From Flavobacterium laiguense (GTDB lineage Bacteria > Bacteroidota > Bacteroidia > Flavobacteriales > Flavobacteriaceae): a stretch of DNA of 64,000 nucleotides. Of the stretch, positions 44,572-54,870 are shown piece by piece. The translations under genes were made by a program, and so were the position numbers. The notes under the pieces were generated by a model. The model was given only the letters and a program-made list of their open reading frames with translations, was not told the origin of the DNA and did no database searches. Each line of letters opens with the position of its first letter. The stretch's first letter is position 1. Location: NCBI RefSeq assembly GCF_003097655.1, contig NZ_QCZH01000021.1:1-64000 (forward strand), given 5' to 3'.

Positions 44572-44770
44572 TAAAAATCACAAAAAGTATGATGCTATTT
44601 TTTTAGTGATCAACTGAACTAAATTAAAACAAAAAAATGCAGAATACTAATACTACACAAAACAGAAGCGTTATAACAATCCTTTAAACCACCACTCTCT
44701 TTTAACAGCATTTTTATTAAATCATCATTTTTTAGCAAAAATTTCACTTTTTACACGATTAATTATTAGT

Positions 44771-44778
44771 TATATTTG
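44771..44778 (+). promoter_or_regulatory. Promoter -7 box of sdaA
   Basis: TATATTTG fits TAnnTTTG and ends 21 bp before the ATG at 44800. An upstream TTG in frame belongs to this box and is not a start. Confidence 0.6.
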
Positions 44779-44799
44779 TTCCACAAAATTTACAAATTT

Positions 44800-46227
44800 A
44801 TGGAAGAATGTATCTCGGTTTTTGATATGTTAAAAATTGGTGTCGGACCTTCTAGTTCTCATACACTTGGCCCTTGGAGAGCAGCAGAACGTTTCTTAAT
44901 CGAATTAAGAAATGAATACAACCTTAATGCTATTACAAGAGTAAAAGTTGATTTATACGGTTCTCTTTCTTTAACAGGAAAAGGGCATGCGACTGATTTG
45001 GCTGTTATGCTAGGCTTAAGTGGCCAAGACCCAGAATACATTCCAATTAAAGATATTGACGGGATTATCAAATCAATTGAGGCAAAAAATGAAATCAATT
45101 TGGGAAATGAAATCAACATCCCTTTTTACTTTCTTCAAGATATTGTTTTCAATAAAAACTTCCTTCCTTTCCATGCCAATGGATTGACTTTTACGGCTTA
45201 CTTTAATGATGAAACTGAATATGCTTCAACTTTTTACTCTATAGGAGGAGGATTTGTCGTAAAAGAAGAACGGGATAATGCCAAAAAGAAACAGGCCATT
45301 AAATGTGCGTTCCCCTTCCCTATTCAAAATGCGGAAGAACTTTTGAATTATACCATTTCTGAAAATAAAACTATTTCTGAAATTGTTTATGAGAATGAGA
45401 AATCGATGCGTCCCGAAGCCGAAATTCATCACGAATTAATGCGCATTTGGAATACCATGCTCGAATGTATGTATATCGGTTGTCATTCCGAAGGTATTCT
45501 TCCCGGTGGACTCAATGTTCGAAGACGAGCCTTTGATATGCATCAAAACTTAATCGGTTTGGCCAACTATACCAATCCTCAGGAATGGCTAGAAGAAATT
45601 CGAAAAACCGAAGTGAAATTTCGTCAAATCCTAAAATGGGTAAGCTGTTTTGCACTGGCCGTAAATGAAGTAAATGCAGCATTGGGTCGAGTAGTTACCG
45701 CTCCTACCAACGGAAGTGCCGGAGTTATTCCTGCAGTTTTGATGTATTATTTGGTAATTGAAAACCACCAAGCTGGTGAAAAAGAAATCAAACAATTCTT
45801 GATGGTTGCCGGAGAAATAGGCAGTATATTTAAGAAAGGGGCAACCATTTCGGCTGCTATGGGAGGTTGTCAAGCCGAAATTGGGGTATCCTCGGCAATG
45901 GCTGCTGCAGCCTTATGCGAATTGATGGGAGGCTCTTCTGCTCAAGTACTTATGGCTGCCGAAATCGCTATGGAACATCATTTAGGATTAACTTGCGACC
46001 CTGTTGGTGGTTTGGTTCAAATTCCTTGCATCGAAAGAAATACAATGGGTGCTATAAAAGCAATTAATGCTGCCGAACTCGCCTTGGAAACCGATGCCAA
46101 AAACGCAAAAGTTCCTTTGGATAAAGTAATAGATACCATGTGGCAAACCGCCAAAGACATGAACTCCAAATACAAAGAAACCTCTGAAGGAGGACTGGCA
46201 ATTGCCGTAAATATGGCGGATTGTTAG
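44800..46227 (+). CDS. sdaA: L-serine ammonia-lyase (single-chain, iron-sulfur)
   Basis: The product is about 475 residues from [11 protein letters not shown]. The N-terminal beta domain starts [20 protein letters not shown]. The catalytic alpha domain has [65 protein letters not shown] and QIPCIERN. The Cys residues in these segments are the ligands of the [4Fe-4S] cluster. The enzyme converts L-serine to pyruvate and ammonia. A TTG codon 24 bp upstream is part of the promoter -7 box, so the ATG start is chosen. A large palindrome follows the gene. Confidence 0.95.
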   Translation: MEECISVFDMLKIGVGPSSSHTLGPWRAAERFLIELRNEYNLNAITRVKVDLYGSLSLTGKGHATDLAVMLGLSGQDPEYIPIKDIDGIIKSIEAKNEINLGNEINIPFYFLQDIVFNKNFLPFHANGLTFTAYFNDETEYASTFYSIGGGFVVKEERDNAKKKQAIKCAFPFPIQNAEELLNYTISENKTISEIVYENEKSMRPEAEIHHELMRIWNTMLECMYIGCHSEGILPGGLNVRRRAFDMHQNLIGLANYTNPQEWLEEIRKTEVKFRQILKWVSCFALAVNEVNAALGRVVTAPTNGSAGVIPAVLMYYLVIENHQAGEKEIKQFLMVAGEIGSIFKKGATISAAMGGCQAEIGVSSAMAAAALCELMGGSSAQVLMAAEIAMEHHLGLTCDPVGGLVQIPCIERNTMGAIKAINAAELALETDAKNAKVPLDKVIDTMWQTAKDMNSKYKETSEGGLAIAVNMADC

Positions 46228-46333
46228 AAAAGTGTTCAATGAGCAGTTTTTAGTTGTTGAACAATTAAAAACAAACTTAAATCATATCATGTATGTATTT
46301 TACATCATAAAAAAGCTGAACATCAAGTTTTCA

Positions 46334-46390
46334 TAAAATCTCCCAATTAATAAAGGAAAGCATCTTTCCTTTATTAATTGGGAGATTTTA
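46334..46390. terminator. Perfect 27-bp inverted repeat between sdaA and panB
   Basis: The arms 46334-46360 and 46364-46390 are exact reverse complements with a 3-nt loop. The A/T ends and GGGAG/CTCCC core suit a bidirectional terminator. The length and perfection exceed an ordinary terminator. Confidence 0.75.
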
Positions 46391-46455
46391 TTACTTTTAC
46401 ACTCTCAAACAAAAATCAACACCGAAAATTATCGGAATTAAAATCATAAATAATT

Positions 46456-47274
46456 ATGTCTGTAGCAAAAAAAGACTATAAAAGAATAACTACAAAGTCC
46501 TTAATTGAGATGAAAGCCAATGGTGAAAAAATTTCGATGCTTACGGCTTATGATTATACCATGGCCAAAATTGTAGATACTGCTGGGATTGATGTAATTC
46601 TAGTTGGAGACTCAGCTTCAAATGTTATGGCGGGACATGAAACTACACTACCAATTACATTAGACCAAATGATTTACCATGCTTCATCGGTGGTTAGAGC
46701 TGTTGAAAGAGCCTTAGTTGTTGTTGATTTACCATTTGGTAGTTACCAATCAGACCCAAAAGAAGCCTTGCGTTCCTCTATCAGAATCATGAAAGAAAGT
46801 GGAGGTCATGCCGTAAAATTGGAAGGTGGTAAAGAAATAAAAGAATCCATAAAAAAAATACTAAACGCTGGAATTCCCGTTATGGGACATTTGGGTTTAA
46901 CTCCACAATCTATTTATAAATTTGGGACATATACTGTTCGTGCCAAAGAAGAAGAAGAAGCTGAAAAATTAATTGAAGATGCCAAACTTTTAGAAAAACT
47001 GGGTTGTTTTGCATTAGTTCTTGAAAAAATCCCTGCTCATTTGGCAGAAAAAGTCGCACAGAGCATTTCGATTCCTGTAATTGGGATTGGTGCTGGTGGT
47101 GGTGTAGATGGACAAGTATTGGTAATTCACGATATGTTGGGGATGAACAATGAATTTAGCCCTCGTTTCTTGCGCCGCTACATGAATTTATACGAAGGTA
47201 TGACTTCGGCAATCAGTAAATATGTTGAAGATGTAAAATCATGTGATTTTCCAAATCCAAGCGAACAATACTAG
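46456..47274 (+). CDS. panB: 3-methyl-2-oxobutanoate hydroxymethyltransferase
   Basis: The protein has 272 residues. [20 protein letters not shown] and [20 protein letters not shown] carry the metal ligand Asp. [21 protein letters not shown] and [15 protein letters not shown] follow in the PanB order, and [20 protein letters not shown] is the C-terminal signature. It forms ketopantoate from 2-oxoisovalerate and methylene-tetrahydrofolate, the first step of pantothenate synthesis. Other pan genes are not nearby. The pseudouridine synthase follows 56 bp downstream. Confidence 0.97.
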   Translation: MSVAKKDYKRITTKSLIEMKANGEKISMLTAYDYTMAKIVDTAGIDVILVGDSASNVMAGHETTLPITLDQMIYHASSVVRAVERALVVVDLPFGSYQSDPKEALRSSIRIMKESGGHAVKLEGGKEIKESIKKILNAGIPVMGHLGLTPQSIYKFGTYTVRAKEEEEAEKLIEDAKLLEKLGCFALVLEKIPAHLAEKVAQSISIPVIGIGAGGGVDGQVLVIHDMLGMNNEFSPRFLRRYMNLYEGMTSAISKYVEDVKSCDFPNPSEQY

Positions 47275-47330
47275 TAATCAGATCTCAGTATTCAGTTCTC
47301 ATTAATTTAAAATATTTAAACAATTTACCA

Positions 47331-48026
47331 TTGTCCAATAAAATAATATCCAATAAAAACAATCTCCAAATCCTACACGAAGACAATCACCTAATCGTGG
47401 TAAACAAACGTGTAGGAGATATTGTGCAAGGGGACAAAACAGGAGATAAACCGCTAAGTGATGTTGTAAAAGAGTACATCAAAGACAAATACAACAAGCC
47501 TGGCGAAGTGTTTCTTGGAGTGGTTCATCGATTAGACAGACCCACTACCGGAATCGTGGTATTTGCCCGCACCAGTAAGGCCTTGACCCGTATGAATGAA
47601 TTATTCAGTAACAGAGAAACTCAAAAAACATATTGGGCGGTTGTCAAAAATAAGCCCTCCAAAAACGAAGACACTCTTGTTCATTACATCAAAAGAAACG
47701 AAAAAAACAACACTTCAAAAGCACATCTAAAAGAAGTCCCAGATAGCAAATTGGCCAGTTTAGAGTACAAAATCATCAAAGAACTGGACAATTATTATGG
47801 CCTTGAAATTCAATTGCACACGGGAAGACATCATCAAATACGAGCTCAACTCTCGGCTATCGGTTCGCCCATCAAAGGAGATTTAAAATACGGTTTTGAC
47901 AGAAGTAATCCTGATGGTGGAATTCATCTTCATGCCAGAAAATTGGTGTTTATTCACCCTGTTTCAAAAGAAAATATAACCATTATTGCTCCAACTCCAG
48001 ATGAAGTAATTTGGAAAGCCATTTAA
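47331..48026 (+). CDS. RluA-family pseudouridine synthase
   Basis: The protein has 231 residues. VVHRLDRPTTGIVVFARTSK contains the catalytic Asp (HRLDR). LEIQLHTGRHHQIRAQLSA and GDLKYGFDRS are the further family motifs. There is no N-terminal S4 domain. The target (rRNA or tRNA uridine) is not readable from the sequence. No ATG precedes the conserved part; the start codon is probably TTG at 47331 (TTGTCCAAT), right after a repeat-rich gap. Confidence 0.9.
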   Translation: MSNKIISNKNNLQILHEDNHLIVVNKRVGDIVQGDKTGDKPLSDVVKEYIKDKYNKPGEVFLGVVHRLDRPTTGIVVFARTSKALTRMNELFSNRETQKTYWAVVKNKPSKNEDTLVHYIKRNEKNNTSKAHLKEVPDSKLASLEYKIIKELDNYYGLEIQLHTGRHHQIRAQLSAIGSPIKGDLKYGFDRSNPDGGIHLHARKLVFIHPVSKENITIIAPTPDEVIWKAI

Positions 48027-48099
48027 AATTTCATAGGAAAAAGATCTTATATTTGAATTATAAAATTTAACTTGCCTTATAACTAACCAATGTCTTTTT

Positions 48100-49431
48100 A
48101 TGATGAGTTACAAATTAAATATTAGTTCAAGAAAAGAGACTTTAATTAAACTGCTGGATGTAATCATCAAACATGAAAATAAAATCATCCAAGCCTTACA
48201 CGAAGATTTCAAAAAACCTCCTTTTGAATCCGTTCTTACAGAAACCAGTTATGTGATATCTGAGTTAAAAGATACCATAAAAAACATCAAAAGTTGGGCA
48301 AAACCAAAAAGAGTATGGCCATCATTACTCAACTTTCCTTCTACTGATTATATTTATAAAGAGCCCTACGGTAAAGTTTTAATTATTGCTCCTTGGAATT
48401 ATCCTTTTCAACTGGCGCTTTGCCCTTTAATTTCAGCAGTTGCTGCTGGGAATCAAGTGGTTTTAAAACCTTCTGAACTGACTCCGAAAACATCAGCCAT
48501 AATTGCTGAGATTATTGAAAAAACATTCCAACACAATCACGTTAAAGTGATAGAAGGCGGTGTAGAAGCCACCCAAAAACTACTAGCCCAGAGATGGGAT
48601 TACATTTTTTTTACGGGCAGTGTTCCAGTTGGCAAAATCGTAGCCAAAGCCGCTGCCGAAAATCTAACACCAGTAACACTGGAGCTTGGAGGTAAAAACC
48701 CATGTATTATAGACGAAACTGCTAATTTGAAACTAGCTGCCAAAAGAATTGTTTGGGGTAAATTTTTGAACGCAGGTCAAACGTGTATTGCCCCAGATTA
48801 TATCTTGATACAAGAAGACATGAAAAGCCATTTTGTGGATTATCTAAAAAAAGAAATCACAGCCGCATACGGAGAAGATCCCAAATCATCCCCTGATTTC
48901 CCAAGAATAGTCAATGAAAAAAATTGGCACCGATTGGTCAGTATGATTGAACCTCAAAAAGTGATTTTTGGAGGGATAACCGATGTTGAGGATTGTTACA
49001 TCAGTCCCACACTCATTGAAGAAAATTCTTTAGATAGTTTACTGATGGAAGATGAAATTTTCGGACCAATATTACCTATACTTACCTATAAAGATGAAGC
49101 TGAAATAGGTCCAGTGATTTCAAAATACGAAAAACCATTGGCCCTGTATGTTTTTACAGATGATAGAAAATTTGCAAAAAAAATCATCAAGAACCATTCC
49201 TTTGGTGGAGGCTGTATTAATGAAACAGTGATGCATTTTTCTAATAAAAGACTCCCTTTTGGCGGCGTAGGCCATAGTGGAATTGGTGCTTACCATGGTA
49301 AGCTAAGCTTTGATACTTTTTCACATTGTAAAGGTGTCGTAAAAAAAGCAACTTGGCTAGATCTGCCTATGCGATACGCTCCCTACAATAACAAATTGGC
49401 CTCAATCAAGAAATTATTAAAATGGTTGTAA
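48100..49431 (+). CDS. Aldehyde dehydrogenase (class 3-like)
   Basis: The protein has 443 residues, the short length of class 3 ALDHs. IIAPWNYPFQLALCPLISAV and KPSELTPKTSAI form the NAD site; FFTGSVPVGKIVAKAA is the Gly motif; LELGGKNPCIID holds the catalytic Glu and FLNAGQTCIAPDYI the catalytic Cys. It oxidises fatty or aromatic aldehydes to acids with NAD(P). Two adjacent ATGs (48100 and 48103) are possible starts. A C-terminal helical tail (NKLASIKKLLKWL) might associate with membranes. Confidence 0.94.
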   Translation: MMSYKLNISSRKETLIKLLDVIIKHENKIIQALHEDFKKPPFESVLTETSYVISELKDTIKNIKSWAKPKRVWPSLLNFPSTDYIYKEPYGKVLIIAPWNYPFQLALCPLISAVAAGNQVVLKPSELTPKTSAIIAEIIEKTFQHNHVKVIEGGVEATQKLLAQRWDYIFFTGSVPVGKIVAKAAAENLTPVTLELGGKNPCIIDETANLKLAAKRIVWGKFLNAGQTCIAPDYILIQEDMKSHFVDYLKKEITAAYGEDPKSSPDFPRIVNEKNWHRLVSMIEPQKVIFGGITDVEDCYISPTLIEENSLDSLLMEDEIFGPILPILTYKDEAEIGPVISKYEKPLALYVFTDDRKFAKKIIKNHSFGGGCINETVMHFSNKRLPFGGVGHSGIGAYHGKLSFDTFSHCKGVVKKATWLDLPMRYAPYNNKLASIKKLLKWL

Positions 49432-49493
49432 AAAACCAAAATTGGTAAGCGAATTGAAGACTACAAAAGCGCTCCATTAGCAGTTCAAAACTT

Positions 49494-49688
49494 TTGATTA
49501 GTAGGGCTTTCATCTACTATGACACCAATCCATTAGAAGTTTTTGATTCATTAAGAATAAAAAAAACACTAAATTTGCAGTCCTATTCAAAAATAAACAT
49601 TGTACTAGGATATAGAATACAGGTGGAAACAAGTGGTAATGGAGATCCTATTTTAGAATTCCATTTGAAAATAACTTATAAAAAATAA
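49494..49688 (+). CDS. Doubtful small ORF of 64 residues
   Basis: A TTG-initiated frame (IKKTLNLQSYSKINIVLGYR) just before the membrane protein gene. No family is recognised and no promoter or start is convincing. Codon use is not obviously different from the neighbours. It could be the remnant of a longer gene, since a short in-frame peptide lies upstream in another frame. Confidence 0.25.
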   Translation: MISRAFIYYDTNPLEVFDSLRIKKTLNLQSYSKINIVLGYRIQVETSGNGDPILEFHLKITYKK

Positions 49689-49723
49689 CCAAACCTAATA
49701 GTACTTAACCAAGCTAATAAAAA

Positions 49724-50512
49724 ATGAGCCTACTAAAAGAAAGACTACACGATATTGAAAAAAATGGATACCAATTGGATTTTGGGAATGTATTCAATCA
49801 TGCCTTCGAAAATTATAAAAAAATTGCCTTGTACGCAGGATTAGTGTTATTTGTGTTTTCGGTTTTATTTGGACTTTTTGCAATAGGAACGCTAATCTCG
49901 TTTTGGGGCATTGACTTAATTACAGAAAAATTAAATCCCGAAAATTTAAAATCAGAAAACTTATCCGGCTCATCATTTTTAATTTACAGTAGCGCTATTC
50001 TTGTAGTATCTTGCTTATTAGCTCCATTTCAAGCTGGATTTCTTAAAATGGCCGATTGTGGAGATAAAGACGAAGAATTCCATATCAGTACCCTTTTTAG
50101 TTATTATCAACTTCCTTACCTTAAGGAAATAATAGTATCCACTTTTTTAATTACTTCAATTAGTTTTTTACAAGCAATAACACTTTCTCATCTAAAATTA
50201 GATTTACTTGGTAATTTCATTTCCAATTTTATATCATTCCTTACTATTCTAACTATTCCTCTTATTATTTTTGGCAATTTAAACGCGATTGAAGCCATAA
50301 AATACAGTATCGCAATTGTATTAAAAAAACCTTTCGTTTTACTAGGATTAATAATTGTGGCAATTATTGGTGCAATGGTAGGTTTTATAGGATGTTGTAT
50401 TGGTGTGTTTTTTACACTGCCATTTTTTTACTCCATGAATTATGCTATTTACAGTGCTATTGTAGGTATTGATTCTCAAGATAAAATAGAAGAAACCAAT
50501 TTTGTTTTATAA
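49724..50512 (+). CDS. Integral membrane protein of 262 residues, unknown function
   Basis: The N-terminal amphipathic part (LDFGNVFNHAFENYKKIALY) is followed by about five to six membrane helices (around 38-58, 86-104, 140-158, 170-188 and 205-240). The organisation resembles the DUF975/glycerophosphodiester phosphodiesterase-membrane superfamily seen in Bacteroidetes, with GNLNAIEAIKYSIAIVLKKP as a repeat-like segment. No catalytic residues are visible. It is 55 bp upstream of the sensor kinase gene on the same strand and may be co-transcribed. Confidence 0.8.
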   Translation: MSLLKERLHDIEKNGYQLDFGNVFNHAFENYKKIALYAGLVLFVFSVLFGLFAIGTLISFWGIDLITEKLNPENLKSENLSGSSFLIYSSAILVVSCLLAPFQAGFLKMADCGDKDEEFHISTLFSYYQLPYLKEIIVSTFLITSISFLQAITLSHLKLDLLGNFISNFISFLTILTIPLIIFGNLNAIEAIKYSIAIVLKKPFVLLGLIIVAIIGAMVGFIGCCIGVFFTLPFFYSMNYAIYSAIVGIDSQDKIEETNFVL

Positions 50513-50567
50513 AATTGTAAAATTCACTTTTCAACTATTTTATAAAAACTAACTTAAATAAAAAGTT

Positions 50568-53500
50568 ATGTTATTATGCTATAATATATTATTATCCTAT
50601 TACTTCAACTTTTCTTTTTCTAGTTTAGTTTTTATTCCTATGGATACAAAGGTAGGAATGACTCATTTAAACAGCTTTATATTTAATAATAAAGTACTGA
50701 TTCCGATGCTTTTTGTTTTTTTTATTGGGTTAATAATGAGTTTATTCAAAATTAATTCAATTACAAAAAACCCAGAAAATCATCCTACCATAGATGCTGA
50801 CAAAAGAGAATATCAACTCTATTTATTATTTATTGGGTTCATAATCCCCCTTTTAGAATTCATTTTCGAGATTTACCACATAAGACCCAAAAGCTTGTTA
50901 ATCAATAATTTTATTGTAGGAATGATCTTTTTGGCCTTATTCATAATTAGCAAAAATTCTACATATATCTATAATAGGATTCAAAATATTTATATTGTTT
51001 TATTCTTTTTTTATTATTTATTAATCTGTTATAACATCGTTTTTATACCTGAAGACACGGTTCCCAATTACGCTTTTATTGTTGCCTTTTTCTTTTCCTA
51101 CATTATTCTTAAGCCCATAAAAGTATATTGGGCATTTTCGGGATTTATTTTATCGTTTTTAATAATAACCTATACTTTTGACTTGGTTCCCATTAAGAGA
51201 ACCGTAATACTCTTTAATTATGCTGTAATTGTTTTCATAATAAACCACATCAGACATACCGCGACAACAAAAATTAATAATAAATTTCTCTTTGCCAATG
51301 AAATTGTAAACAAAGGTAATTCGCTAACAATCGCAACTAATAAAAATGGTGAATTGACATTTTGCAGCGAAACTATAACTTCTATATTAGGCTACACACC
51401 TACAGAAGTTTTAGGACTTGGCTTTTGGGAGCTTACAGAAGACCCTGAATTTATAGGAAAAGATTATTTGAACAACTACATTGACAACCGATTATATGTA
51501 AGAAAATTAAAATGCAAAAACGGGGAATACAAATTTATTCAATGGATAGACAAAAAATTTTCGAAAGAATTAATTATTGGAATAGGACAAGATGTTACCA
51601 ATGAAATTAGAATTCGAAACCAGTATGAAATCTTAATACAAACAGCCGTTGATCTCATTTTTGAAGCAGACGAAAATGGCAATTTGACTTTTATAAATGA
51701 TTACGCCATTAAAGTTTTAGGTTATACCAAAGAGGAGATGCTACATCAACATTTTTCATTCCTAATTCGAAAAGATTACATCACCAATACGATGAGTTTT
51801 TATCAAAATATTTTAGAAATTGAAGAAAATTTTACCACTTTAGAATTCCCACTTATTAAAAAAGACGGAAGTGAAATATGGATCTCACAAAATGTCTTTA
51901 TAAGAAGAGATCATTTTGGTGCAATCAATGGCTATTCCGCTATTGCAAGAGACATTACTTTACTGAAAAATATTGAAGAAGAAAAATCTAAAAGGCAAGA
52001 TAAAATTAAAAAATACAGTAAAGCCCTAAAAGATATTGCGTTATTAAACCACTCGAATAAGGGTTCTTTTGAAAGTCTTATAAAAAACATTTTGAGAATT
52101 ATAAATAAAACAGTCGAGATCAATCGTTCTAGTTATTGGGAATATGATTTCGACAAAATCATCTGTAAAAACCTCTATAATTCAGATGAAAAAAAATTTG
52201 AAACAGGATCTATTTATTATAAAAGTGAATACTCAAGTTATTTTGAAAAGATAGAAAACAAATTACAAGTAGTTGGATCAGACATCCGAACCAATATTCT
52301 GAACAAACAAATAAATCAAAAATACATTAACAAGTACAATATATTTTCGGTATTGGACACGCCTATCTTTATTGATGGAGAATTAAAAGGAATCATCTCT
52401 TTTGAAACAACACAAAAAGTCAAAAATTGGGATAATGAAGATATCAATTTTGCCAAATCAATTTCCGATTTAATTATAATTGCACTTGCTTCCGAAATGC
52501 GATTAGAGGTAGAAAGAAAACTAGCTTATAAAAGTGAATTGCTATTGGTTATCAATAAAAACACCAATACCTTTTTATTGAAAAAAAATTCAAGTGATAT
52601 CTTTAAAGGAATCATAAACGAAATAGGAAAAGTAACTAAAGCAGAACGTATTTCTTATTTTAAAAAAAATGCAACAACAAAATTATTCAATCAACGCTAT
52701 AGATGGCTGTACAGTCTTGAAGGGTTTGATGCACCAAATCCAATTCTTCAAAACATTTCATTTTCAAGTATTGCAAGTACAATTCAAGATTTAACTCCAG
52801 ATAAATATTATAATATTTCTGCAGAAGAAATCGAAAATCAAGAACTAAGACATTTTGTTATTCAATTAAATATAAAATCACTTCTAGTATTACCTGTATT
52901 TGTAAAAAATGAATTAGATGGCTTTTTTGTTTTTGACAATATTAATGAAGTACGAAAATGGAGTGCAGATGAGATTTCAATTTTGCAATTATTAATAAAA
53001 AACATTTCAACCGCTATTGAACGAAATCTCAACGAATCAATCATTGAAGAAAGTGAAGAACGATTCCGATTGCTTGCCAATAACATTCCGGGCACTGTAT
53101 ATTTGTCTAATTATGATGAGAAATACACCAAAATATATCTTAATGATGAAATAGAAAAATTGACGGGCTATCCCAAATCTGATTTTTTAGAAAACAAATT
53201 ACATTTCATTGACTTAATAGTTCCAGAAGATATAGATAGAATAAAAAAAGAAAATTTTATTGCTCTAAAAGAGAGAAAACCATTTCATGCCATATACAGA
53301 ATAACACATAAAAATGATTCTATTATTTGGGTAGAAGAATTTGGAGATTCTATCATGAAAAATGGAGAGATTGCTTTTATGGAAGGTATTTTTATTGATA
53401 TAACAGAGAAAAAAAACAATGAAACCATACTCAAAGAAAAAGAAATAGCCGAAGCAGCCAATAAAGCAAAATCTGAGTTTCTGGCTAATATGAGTCATGA

Positions 53501-54608
53501 AATCAGAACCCCATTGAATGGGATAATTGGTTATACTGATTTGTTGATGAATTCAAAATTAGAAGCGTTCCAAAAACAATACATGAATACCATCAATCAG
53601 TCTGCCAATATATTGATGGAAGTGGTCAATGACATCTTGGATTTTTCTAAAATTGAATCAGGAAAACTAGAACTTAATGTAGAAAAACAACCTATAGCAG
53701 ATCTGGTTAATCAAATCAAAGAATTAATAAACTACCAAGCAAATTCTAAAAATTTAGAAATAAATTATACCATCAATGAGGATGTCCCTAAATACATTTG
53801 GGTAGACTATATCCGTTTAAAACAAGTATTAATCAATCTATTAACAAATGCCATTAAGTTTACCAATAATGGCAAAATAGAACTCATGATTTCAACTCTT
53901 AAAAAAGAAAAAAATCTAACACTGTTACGCTTTTCAGTAAGAGACACCGGAATTGGAATTCGAAAAAGTAATCAAAAGAAAATATTCCATGCTTTTTCAC
54001 AAGAAGATAGTTCGACTACCAAAAAATTTGGTGGAACAGGATTGGGATTAGCCATTTCGAACCAATTATTGGCCTTAATGGGCAGTACATTACAAATTGA
54101 AAGTCAATACAATATAGGTAGTACTTTTTATTTTGATGTCCTACTAAAAAGCACCAATAAAGAAAAAAAGACTCCTCTATTAAAAGAACATAGTCCTACT
54201 ATTCATGAAGACAACAAAATAGTTTTAAAAAATGAACAGCCCAAAATATTGATTGTAGAAGATAATAAAATCAATATGCTATTGACCAAAACACTATTAA
54301 AACAAATTTTGCCAAATAGCACTATTTATGAATCAATAGATGGTGAGAAAGCGATTATAAAAGCAGTCGAAATAAATCCTGATATTATTTTAATGGATAT
54401 CCAAATGCCATTAATGAATGGATATGAAGCCACGAAAGAGATTCGAAAATTAGATCTATTAAAAGACACTCTTGTCATTGCTCTAACAGCTGGAACAGTA
54501 GTGGGCGAAAAAGAAAAGTGTATCGAAGCCGGTATGGATGATTATTTATCAAAACCTATAGTAAAGCAAACACTTCAGGACTTACTAGGAAAATGGCTGC
54601 AGATTTAA
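50568..54608 (+). CDS. Large hybrid sensor histidine kinase
   Basis: The protein has 1346 residues. An N-terminal membrane region of about seven or eight helices (to about 230) is followed by PAS domains (about 245-350 and 355-470), GAF domains (about 490-640 and 660-820) and a third PAS (about 828-950). HisKA has phospho-His977 (NMSHEIRTPLNGII). The HATPase_c includes NLLTNAIKF, DTGIGI and FGGTGLGLAIS. A C-terminal receiver has phospho-Asp1277 (LMDIQMPLMNGYE). Start uncertain: Met25 (MDTKVGMTH) is also possible. The signal is unknown; no response regulator or HPt gene is adjacent, so phosphate may go to a distant partner. Confidence 0.93.
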   Translation: MLLCYNILLSYYFNFSFSSLVFIPMDTKVGMTHLNSFIFNNKVLIPMLFVFFIGLIMSLFKINSITKNPENHPTIDADKREYQLYLLFIGFIIPLLEFIFEIYHIRPKSLLINNFIVGMIFLALFIISKNSTYIYNRIQNIYIVLFFFYYLLICYNIVFIPEDTVPNYAFIVAFFFSYIILKPIKVYWAFSGFILSFLIITYTFDLVPIKRTVILFNYAVIVFIINHIRHTATTKINNKFLFANEIVNKGNSLTIATNKNGELTFCSETITSILGYTPTEVLGLGFWELTEDPEFIGKDYLNNYIDNRLYVRKLKCKNGEYKFIQWIDKKFSKELIIGIGQDVTNEIRIRNQYEILIQTAVDLIFEADENGNLTFINDYAIKVLGYTKEEMLHQHFSFLIRKDYITNTMSFYQNILEIEENFTTLEFPLIKKDGSEIWISQNVFIRRDHFGAINGYSAIARDITLLKNIEEEKSKRQDKIKKYSKALKDIALLNHSNKGSFESLIKNILRIINKTVEINRSSYWEYDFDKIICKNLYNSDEKKFETGSIYYKSEYSSYFEKIENKLQVVGSDIRTNILNKQINQKYINKYNIFSVLDTPIFIDGELKGIISFETTQKVKNWDNEDINFAKSISDLIIIALASEMRLEVERKLAYKSELLLVINKNTNTFLLKKNSSDIFKGIINEIGKVTKAERISYFKKNATTKLFNQRYRWLYSLEGFDAPNPILQNISFSSIASTIQDLTPDKYYNISAEEIENQELRHFVIQLNIKSLLVLPVFVKNELDGFFVFDNINEVRKWSADEISILQLLIKNISTAIERNLNESIIEESEERFRLLANNIPGTVYLSNYDEKYTKIYLNDEIEKLTGYPKSDFLENKLHFIDLIVPEDIDRIKKENFIALKERKPFHAIYRITHKNDSIIWVEEFGDSIMKNGEIAFMEGIFIDITEKKNNETILKEKEIAEAANKAKSEFLANMSHEIRTPLNGIIGYTDLLMNSKLEAFQKQYMNTINQSANILMEVVNDILDFSKIESGKLELNVEKQPIADLVNQIKELINYQANSKNLEINYTINEDVPKYIWVDYIRLKQVLINLLTNAIKFTNNGKIELMISTLKKEKNLTLLRFSVRDTGIGIRKSNQKKIFHAFSQEDSSTTKKFGGTGLGLAISNQLLALMGSTLQIESQYNIGSTFYFDVLLKSTNKEKKTPLLKEHSPTIHEDNKIVLKNEQPKILIVEDNKINMLLTKTLLKQILPNSTIYESIDGEKAIIKAVEINPDIILMDIQMPLMNGYEATKEIRKLDLLKDTLVIALTAGTVVGEKEKCIEAGMDDYLSKPIVKQTLQDLLGKWLQI

Positions 54609-54807
54609 ATCAATGGCAATAGCAAAATAAAAAAATCAAAAATATTGAATTCCGCAACCTGAATTCTGCAATCTAAAAGCTACTCCCTTTGAATTTAACC
54701 TAGTTATAAACGTTTTAGATAAGGTTTGTAACGGATAAAAACAACATACTATCTATCTTTATTTAAACAAAGTAAAGCAATCAAAAGCACATCGGAAAAA
54801 TTAGCAG

Positions 54808-54815
54808 TACCTTTG
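54808..54815 (+). promoter_or_regulatory. Promoter -7 box of rhlE
   Basis: TACCTTTG matches the Bacteroidetes -7 consensus, 55 bp before the ATG, leaving a short leader. Confidence 0.6.
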
Positions 54816-54870
54816 CGCCAACTTAAAAGGGGTAAACTAAATAATAGGGTTTACTTCATAACAACAATTT

